Below are positions 8,601 through 17,600 of a DNA stretch of 23,790 nucleotides, piece after piece. The number at the start of each line of letters is the position of its first letter. Within the stretch, counting starts at the first letter, position 1. The stretch is from IMG/VR virus record IMGVR_UViG_3300031851_000186, positions 1 to 23,790 of that record; one strand, given 5' to 3'. Source of the stretch: a virus. Both the position numbers and the translations under genes were made by a program. Below the pieces are notes generated by a model that was not told where the DNA came from, did no database searches, and saw only the letters and a program-made list of their open reading frames with translations.

Positions 8601-11600
8601 CTGCTTCTTTTTTAAATGTCTCAAGATTTTCCGCCTTCTGAATTTTCAATTCTTCCTGAAATATTTTCTTTCTTAATCCTGTTTGCCTAGCAGCTTCAGA
8701 TTCATCATCTCGTGAACCCCTAAACCTTTCATTGGTTAGAGTCTTGAAATTGCTTACCTTGCCTGAGCTGATTCCTTTTTGTTTTATTAATGCTGTATCT
8801 CTTTCAATGTTTCTAGTTCTCAATCGTGCTTGATATAGTTCAAGCTCTTCTTGTATTTTGGATTGTATTCTATTTTGTGCTATTTGAATGCTAGCGCTTT
8901 TTCTCATTGCTGTTATTTGAGCTTCCATCAATTTCTTTTGCCTAGCTCTGTCGTCTAGTAGCTCTTCTGCTGCTTTAGCATCTTCTTTATTAAATTGCGC
9001 TAAGTAATCATATGAAACTCCTCCGCCTTGACCGATTACTGAATCTTCAAAATTTACCCGTCGGGTCGTACTTGAGTCAGGGTTTCTAGTGGAAACTGAG
9101 CTGGCTAAATCAATCTTTTTTAATGCATTGGATATATCGTCATCAGAGGTTACTCCTAAAAGCATACCGAGCCTACTTCTGGATTCGTCTTTCTTCTCTG
9201 CATCCAATGCATTAAATGAGCTAAATAAAGGAGATGTTCGAACTCCGCCTATAGTATTGAATGCCATACCGCGCATTCTATCAACTCGATCCCCATTTGT
9301 TGGATCTTCTATCCCAACAGCTCCAGCGAGTTGGTTGATTTGATCCCTAGTAAAACTTTGATCTTTTATTGTTCCTCTGAAAGCTCTAGAAGCAATGGAA
9401 TCTTCAGCAATACCAATCCCTCTTTCTTCTACCGCACCTATTAAATCTTGCTTTTGTCTAGGAGTGACGGATTTTAAGTTCATACTACTGGAGTTTAATT
9501 TTCTGAGAAAATCTATGTCTGCCTGACCCGAAAATTCACTCATTTTAAATCCTATTTCTTTTTCAAGCAGACGTCCTTGCTGGTTAGACATAAACTCAGA
9601 AGAACGGCTTGGAGACATGAATTGAGACAGAAATTGAGTATTAGAATTTTCAGCTTGAAGATCAGAAGAGTTTTCTATTTTTTGAACTTCAAGTTTTAAT
9701 GTCATTCTTGACAAAGCTAATTTTAATTTTTTATCTAGGTTGAACAATGCATTAGATGCACTCTCAGTTGCTTTTCTAACATTATTAAAGTCTCTTACCG
9801 CCCCCTCTGCCTCTTTAGCGATTTCCTCTATCCCTACTTCACCCTCTTTGAATGCAGCTACCATGGCATTCATTGATGATTCGGTAAGAACTCCAGCTTG
9901 AACTAACTTGTCAAACTGCATGAGTTCGTCCATACCCATAGATTGTGCCCCCCTGAGTTGAGTCTCAGCGGTCATTGATTCAGCCTGACGCCCACCATAC
10001 GCACCAGCTGCTGCTCCAAGAGCAGTCAGAACTAAGCCAGCAGGGAGACCAACACCAGTAAAAGCAGCGAGCGCCCCCGCCGTCATAAGCCCTGCCCCAA
10101 TCCCTCCTGCAAGAGTTCCAGTGCTTGTCATATCCTGCCTACCTTCGGCCCTGGTCCTGAGATCATTCATTTTTTCAGTGCTCAACATTTGCCCAGACAT
10201 TTTTCGAGAGTCTACATTTTTTCTTATATCATTTAATAAACGAAGAGAGTCATCTTCATCAACATCTCCATTCCTAATCCCCTGTGCTATAATTGAACCC
10301 ATTGCAACACCAGCATTTCTGGAGTTTTTATTTTTAATGGCCATTCCGAAATTTTGTGCGCTTGTGGCTACGGTCATTTGATCCTGTAAATCTTTTTGTA
10401 AGGCAGCCATCGCATCGTCATCTCCAGCCGCTAAAGATAATTTGGAAAGAATATCCTTGTCGGTAATGCCAGATAAGGTTCTGTTTACCATAGCATCAAG
10501 CTTAGCAATTTGACTTTTATCTCCTTTTTCAAAAGCTGATTTTCTTGCGTTTTGTAGGTTTTGTATATTTTGTGTGGCTTGAACATTTTGGCCTATTACT
10601 GCAATTTCTTTTTCCCTCATTCTTATTTGCTCATCAATAGTTAAAGTGGCTTTCTTCATAGAGGCAAAGAATCCCCCCATAGCACCAACCACCATTCCTG
10701 CTGGTCCAAATAAAGCTCCCATACCAGCCCCCATAAGAACACTAGAGGCTATGTCCCCCCCTCTGTCATTTACATCAAACGATCCTGTAGTTTTATTAAA
10801 TGTAGCTCGCTCCGCTCTATCTTGCTTATTTGACACCATGCCAGCAATCATCGGGGCAATAAAAGACATACCTAACCCCATAGTTCCCCCAAATTTACCA
10901 AGACCTTGGGTTCCAAAATTTTTAGCGGCCCTTGTAATACCTCCAGACAACCTCCCTGCCGCACGAGCAGTTCCAGTCCCCAAACCAGAACCTATAATAC
11001 CAGCTCCAGATCGACCAGACATAAATGACCCTGTTAATTGATTGCCGAAAATTTTACTAGACAAATTGGCAAGCTTGCCTCCGCCAGTTCCTCCTCTTAG
11101 TCTATCTCTTGCCGCTGTTTGTGCAGCTTTAGTATTATCACTTTTAATAGCATTCTTAGCATTATCCTTTGATGTCTGTACCAGCTGCTGTAATGCTTTC
11201 GTTGATTGAGTGTCTTTACCAATTCCTATGGCTCCTGAATTCAAACTTCTTTCTAACCTTTTAGCGGTTTTTTTGTCTCCATTTTCTAGAGCTTTTTGGA
11301 ATTGACCTAATTTTTTTGTAAATTGATTAGCTGCGAGAGAAGATGTGCCAGCTTGACCACCAACTAACTGCCTGAATTGACCAGATTGCAGCCCAGCTGA
11401 AGCAAGAGCTTTATTTGAAGACATTACTCCTTGTTGTTGAAGGTAGTTTTTAAATTCGTTTTGCCCAGTTTTACCCATCATAGCCATTATGCTATTAGCT
11501 TCCCTCTGACCTCCAGAAAAATTTGGATCACGTGCCCTTAAAAAATCTTGCGCAAAAAACTTAGTCGCTGTGCTTTTGTTGAAACCACCTGTTCCTTGAA

Positions 11601-14600
11601 ATTTCTCTCTAGCTCGAATTTCTCCTGAATTTTGTTTCAGAGCTCGCTCTATCATCTTAGCGGACTCCCTGGGTCCACTCATTGCATTCCTGGCTCCCCT
11701 CTCCATTGAGCTGTCTATCTTTCTTAATGCATTTAACGTTTCTGTGTCTCCAGATTTTCTAGCGACACCTTGTTGGAACAATAACGCATCCTCAAATTTA
11801 CCCCCAGGAGCATTCATTAAGTTCTTAGCTAAACCTCCCAGAGGTCCTCCACTGGCAGCTATATTCTTTAACTCGTCTTTTCTAAACATTTGTCTAGCGA
11901 ATTGGTTTCTCTCGACACCATCTTTGGAGCTTAAGCCTTTGGTTTGAGCTTTTTGCCTGATGTTTGCCTCTTTAATTAAGTTGGCATTTTTTCCATACTC
12001 TTTAGACAAACCCGCCAAGAATTTTCTACCCCGATCTGTAGAAGCTGTCATCTTGTCTATAGCAGAACTAGCCTTAAAGAAGGAATCCTGCATAGCCTTT
12101 AATCCGTCTTGTCTAATAGCCTGCCTTGTGTCTTGTCGCATTGACATTACATCTGCACCAGTGAGGCTTCTAACTGGCGAAGCATAATTAGGAACACCGC
12201 TTTTTTGTTTTGGGTTCAATCCTCCATGCAAAATTCTGGCTTTAGCCAAAGAACCACCTTCTTGTTCTTGGTTGACTACAGCAAGACCAGGGTTGGTTGA
12301 GCTTTTTAAAGAAGGAGCTTGTACTACTCTGGGAGTTAACCCAAAAGACGCCTCTCTAGATACTGCATCTTTTACGGCTCCTGAATACTGTGGGTTTTTT
12401 GATAATACTTTAGAGGCTCCTCCCGAAAAAAGACCAGCATAATTAGGAACATGACCTTGGTTTGATATTTTATATGTAAAATTCTCCCCAGCCCACATTC
12501 CATCTTTTTCACCGATATCTTTGTTGAATTGAAGGTCTTCAGCTTTTTCTACTTTAAATTTCTTCCCCTTAGCTATGCTATCAACAACTCTCATTGCAGA
12601 AATAGATGTGCCCATGTCTCCATACAACCCAGTGTAGCCATTTTTCTTAGAGTATTGAGCCATATGTTCATACAAATCTTTTCCGTAACCTCTTCCCCTT
12701 AAAGAAGGATTAGCCTCTGAAGTCATTATTACCTGCAATGCTCTTTTGCTTGGGTCTTTAAAGTCGGGGATATCTATAGCATGAGATGTTGCAAAATTTT
12801 TACCACCCACACTGGACTCAAAAAATACCTGCTTAGGAGGTCCGTCCGTATCATCTCTCGACCCATCATCCCTAACCTTGGTTTTATATTTAGCTGGAGT
12901 TCTTGCAAAATTAGGAATAAGACCTTTGCTAGCCATATCTGGATCGACTTTTAAATGCTTTCCTTGAGATACAACGCTTTGAATTTTATCGAGATGCAGC
13001 CTTCTGTATCCCCCAGCCCCTTTACCAGCTGAAGCTGCATGCACTACCCTGGACTTTCCTAGGGGCGAATTCTTATCAAAATCCGCCCAAGACGAAAATC
13101 CCTTTGGAGCACTCGCTCCTTTTTTGTGAGCATGGACTCCATGCCTTGCTCCTGTAAATGTTAGATCTTGAGCACTTCCTGATTTAGGTTGGTATTTTAT
13201 GGATTTAAATAAACCATTTGTTATGATTTTATCCAGTTCCGACATCCCTATCGTACCATCAAACTTATCGGAATGTATTTTCGCTTTAGGCTTAGATATA
13301 GATTTTATCTTAGAAGCATTTATTCTTAATGCAAAATTAGGGATTTTTCCAAAACTTCGAAATTTTCTTAGTTTTAAAAGTTCTTTCAAAGTAGGTGTGC
13401 TTGAAATCGAGGGAGAGCCACCAAACCTTTCTTTCGCCATTCTCAACAAATCCTTAAGTGTATAGTTTTTGTATATAGAAGGTAGTTCCTGGATTTTTTT
13501 TGGTAATCCATCGTTTTTATTTAATGACAATAATTCTTCTAATGTAGGAAGGGCGTTTAATTTTGGATTTTTCTTTTCTGTTATTGGCGACTTCTTTGAT
13601 AAATTAGTAAAGTTCTTTCCAAAAAGTTTTTTATGACGCTCTTTTCTCTCTCTCATTAACGCATCAATATCGTCACTTTTCTGGAACCTTCCAGCCATCA
13701 TTTTTTCCGCTTGACGTATAGTCTTTTTATCATCCTTAAGATTATCCTCAAAATCTTCAAAAGATCGATTGTTTATTAGGTTTTTAGCTCCAGGACTATT
13801 TTTTAAAATTTTACTTAATTCTCCCTGCTGGGCGCTCCCAGAAGCAGAAGCTTGTGTGTTTAAGGCTGCCTGGCTTTCAAGATGTCTAGCTTCTACTCTT
13901 TTTTGAATTTCGGATTGTTTTGCGATGGAAGCGTCGCTCCCTCTGAACCTCCCGCTAGTTTCCCCAAAATAGCCAGGCCCAGTAAGCCCTGGCTTACTTG
14001 TAAATCCACTACCACTCCTATACAGTTGAGCCAGAACTCCAGCCATTGGCCTAGCTTTAACTATACCTCTTTCTGGATCATGCCCAAGTTTTAAAACATC
14101 TCTAGATAACACTTCCATCTGAGTGTTGTTTATTCTATTTTTACTTTTTCTTATAGAGCCTATTTGTTTTTTTATTGTATTAGAAACAGAAGTTCTTCCA
14201 ACCATATCCTGAACTACTTGAGACCTTTCTTTATGATCCATTAATCTAACAAAAGAACCAGGAACATTTCCCTGTATCCTGTCGGTATTCCCAGTTAAAT
14301 AGTTTAATATATCCCTAGGCGAAGCCTGCCTTAAAACAGAAGCTACATCTGCTTTAGGAGGAGCCCCTACTCCTGATTTAACCATTTCCCAATCTTGACT
14401 TCCCAGTAAACCATTGGCAGTCATAGATTTCTTAACTTCACTTAAACCCTTATTATCTAAATATTTTAAAGCTTCAACAGTTTTTTGTGGGCTAGCTAGT
14501 AGATCATTAAGTTTTGTTGGATCTTTAAATGTTTCATATTTAGCTATTGTAGCTTCATTGTAATTAGCTGGCTGAGCTCTCTGAAGTCCAGATAGGTATT

Positions 14601-17600
14601 CCGTACCAATTGGGGTATTTGAAAGTGCATAGTTAGGAATCAAACCTCCATTAAAAAGGTCCTTCAAGCTCCAGGTTAATTCCAGATCAGCGGCTTCCTT
14701 TAAATCTATTTTCTTTTTGGCTAATTCGTCTCTTATATCATCATGAAACCTCCCCATATACGTAGATCCATCTTTCGTGACAACAGCCGCTCTGTAATCT
14801 CCCCCGAACCTTACCGAATCAATCTTATTACCCTTCATATCGAAAAGTTTTGACATTCCAGGTGTTTCGTATGGTTTGGCTGCAGAATCCAAAGCTCCCC
14901 TTTTCAATATAAAACTTTTTAATTTTGATGCTTGTCTTGATTGAGACGGATTCATCTTGTTTCTCGCATGCATAACCATTTGTTCTGGCCTAAACATCAT
15001 ATTAGGAATAAATCCATCTGACATACCGAGTTCATCCAATATTGATTTCGGAACAAAAGATGTTTCGTTCCCATATCTAGGATTAGCTTTCATTCTTCCA
15101 ATAGCTATTCTTTGCAAGTCTCCAGGAAGATCTGAAACTTTTAAATTAGTCCTAGTCTTTCCTTTGTTTTTTAACTCTTGCCCTACTTTATTTGATTTTT
15201 CTTGTTTCCTCATCCTAAGAATATCATCTAATAATGTAGAACCTAATACAGAGACTGGGATAATTCCACCAAGCACGCCAGATATTAAATCTATATGACT
15301 TGTTGGATTCTGAAATATATCTAAAGCTCCTTTACCTAGCTTACCTCCCATTTCAAGAGCTTTGGGTCCGTATTTTTGAATAGCATTCATTATTTCATCT
15401 TTAAATGCAAATCCTGCTCCTCCACCGCCACCATATAAAGTTGTGCGAGGAAAGTTTTTCATAAAATCAAAACCTTTTCCTAAAAGATGCTTACCTGTTT
15501 CAAAAATATTGGTATATGCATTATATCCTCCTTTAGCGGCTCCAAGTATACCCTTTCCTAAGAAATCAGTGCCTTTCATGTATGCACCATACCCACCTTT
15601 TATCAAAGAGCCTATATCTTTAAAAGGTGTGCTTATTAATTTTCCTGCGGCACCGAGGCCCTTACCCATAAAGTCTCTGTCTGATGTTTTGGGCTTCTGC
15701 CTTCTAAAAAGATTACCAAGTCCGTAATTCGGAACATGCCCGTGGCTCATAGCTCCGCCCATAAACGGATCCCTTTCAGGCCCCAGCTCTCTTCCTGGAG
15801 GCAACTTATGGGGGCTACTTAATCCCCTTGACTGAGCTCTTTTCATATTTAAATCAAAAAGCATTCCGTCAATATACCCGCTCCCTCTAGACCAGCCAGA
15901 TGGAACATTATTGCCGAAACCAGCTAAAGAGTCTTCGACTTGTTTTATAAATGTCGAATCTTTTTTAGATAGAAATTTTTTGTAAACAAGTGTTCTTATA
16001 GAATCTAGTTCTGTGCTCGTAGCTAAAGCGGGCTTTGATGAGTGCCATGAATCTTTTAAAACACGGCCTCCTCCAGTATCAAGATTTAGAGCTCTTCTTT
16101 TCCCGTGAACCAAAGCTGATGCTATATTATGAGGGGTAGGTTTGTATGATGAGATTTTACGTGCTCTATTGTAATTTGGAACATAACCTCTGTTTGCATA
16201 AGGATCCATTCCGTGAACATTGGAAAATGCTTTTCTGTATTTTCTTCCAGCTCTACTTGACTCAGGCGGCATAATTGCTGGCTGTGATAACCCACTAAAC
16301 TTCTTAACAGTTTCAGCTGAATTAAAAATAACTCGACCTTCTCCTTTAAGATTCATGCTTTTAACCGCTCCAGCCGTATAACCTCCTTGCCTAGCTCCTT
16401 TTTTCTCACTAGAACGCTCCGAGCTTGATACATAATTGGGAATATGACCATCGCTCTTTCTCCTCAAGTCCCCGCCAAACCCAGCACGAGATATTCCTGG
16501 GGACATAGCTCTAGCTGCTGCTGCTATTTTTGCCTGCTCTCTTGATTGTTGCTGTAATATATTTAAAATAGTTTTTTCTTGAGCTGCTCTGTTTCCTTCT
16601 TGAGAAAGTATTCTTTTTTGTAAAGCACTATTTTCATTTAATACAGTTACTATAGAAGCTTGTATTTGTTTTTGTTTTTCAGCCGCCGTAACAACCCCTA
16701 AAAGCTCTTTTCCGCTACCAGCAAGAAAAGAAAATGTTTTTACAAATAATTTCGACAACACAGCTAATGTTAAAAATAAACCTGGGCCAGTTAATACATT
16801 CCCTATTCCCGCTATAACACCTTTTGCGAAATCTGACCCCGCTGACTCTCCTTGTTTCTGACCCAAGAAATCTGATATTCCACTAACTTGATCTTTTATA
16901 AAAGTTAAATAATCACGTATTTGGTCTGCGAAAGCTATTTCACCAAGAGCTCCAGCAAGTTCTTTTAGGCTAGTCGCTGCTTGAGAGGATAACGCGGCTA
17001 GTGACCTATTTAAAATTTCATTCTTTTTGTATGCTTCATCTGTTGCGCTGGCTGATATTTGAGTAGCTCTACTTAATATACTATTTTCAGAACTTAAATC
17101 TTTTATCGCAGCTTTTAATATGTTTATTTGAAACACTCCACCAACTTGTTCTGCTACTGCGGCTTTCGTTGTGTCTGCCAATTTATCGTAAGTTTTAGCT
17201 AAGTTTTGTAAAACATTAATTGCTGGTAATGTATTTCCAGATATATCTCTTACCGCTATACCTAACTCTTCTAATCTTGTTATAGTGCTAGACCTTTGAA
17301 CTCTTGTGAAAATTGTTTTAAAACTATTACCTATTACCTTTCCCCCTCTAGCAGTCATTTGTTGAGCCGCCGTAACCGCACCCAAAAGTTCATCAAAACT
17401 TACTCCAGCATCGCTCGCAACAGCTCCAGCTCTAGAAACTGCATCTATTAAATCTTCCGTACTTACCGCAAACTGAACGTCAACAGCGGCCATTTTGCTT
17501 AAAATTTGAGTGGAGTCTAATCCAACATTATTAAAAGTATTTAATGCTGCAGTCAAACCGCTTACTGCGGCTGCGGCATCCAAACCTGTTAATCGTGTTA

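Larger units (their letters stand above)
12181..16449 (-). repeat. Tape measure insert bounded by nine Gly-x-Ile/Val-Pro-Asn-Tyr/Phe motifs
   Basis: Nine copies of a short motif occur at residues 540-545 (GHIPNY), 627-632 (GYVPNY), 776-781 (GHVPNY), 1018-1023 (GFIPNM), 1141-1146 (GLIPNY), 1573-1578 (GKIPNF), 1715-1720 (GLIPNF), 1871-1876 (GHVPNY) and 1957-1961 (GVPNY). Pro-Asn is invariant and five copies continue with Ala. The motif is absent from the other 2,700 residues. The segments between them are about 87, 149, 242, 123, 432, 142, 156 and 86 residues long and unlike one another, whereas the flanks are ordinary tape measure sequence. The motif therefore acts as punctuation: a linker, recombination boundary or processing site. 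Which of these is true cannot be decided from sequence alone. Confidence 0.85.
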
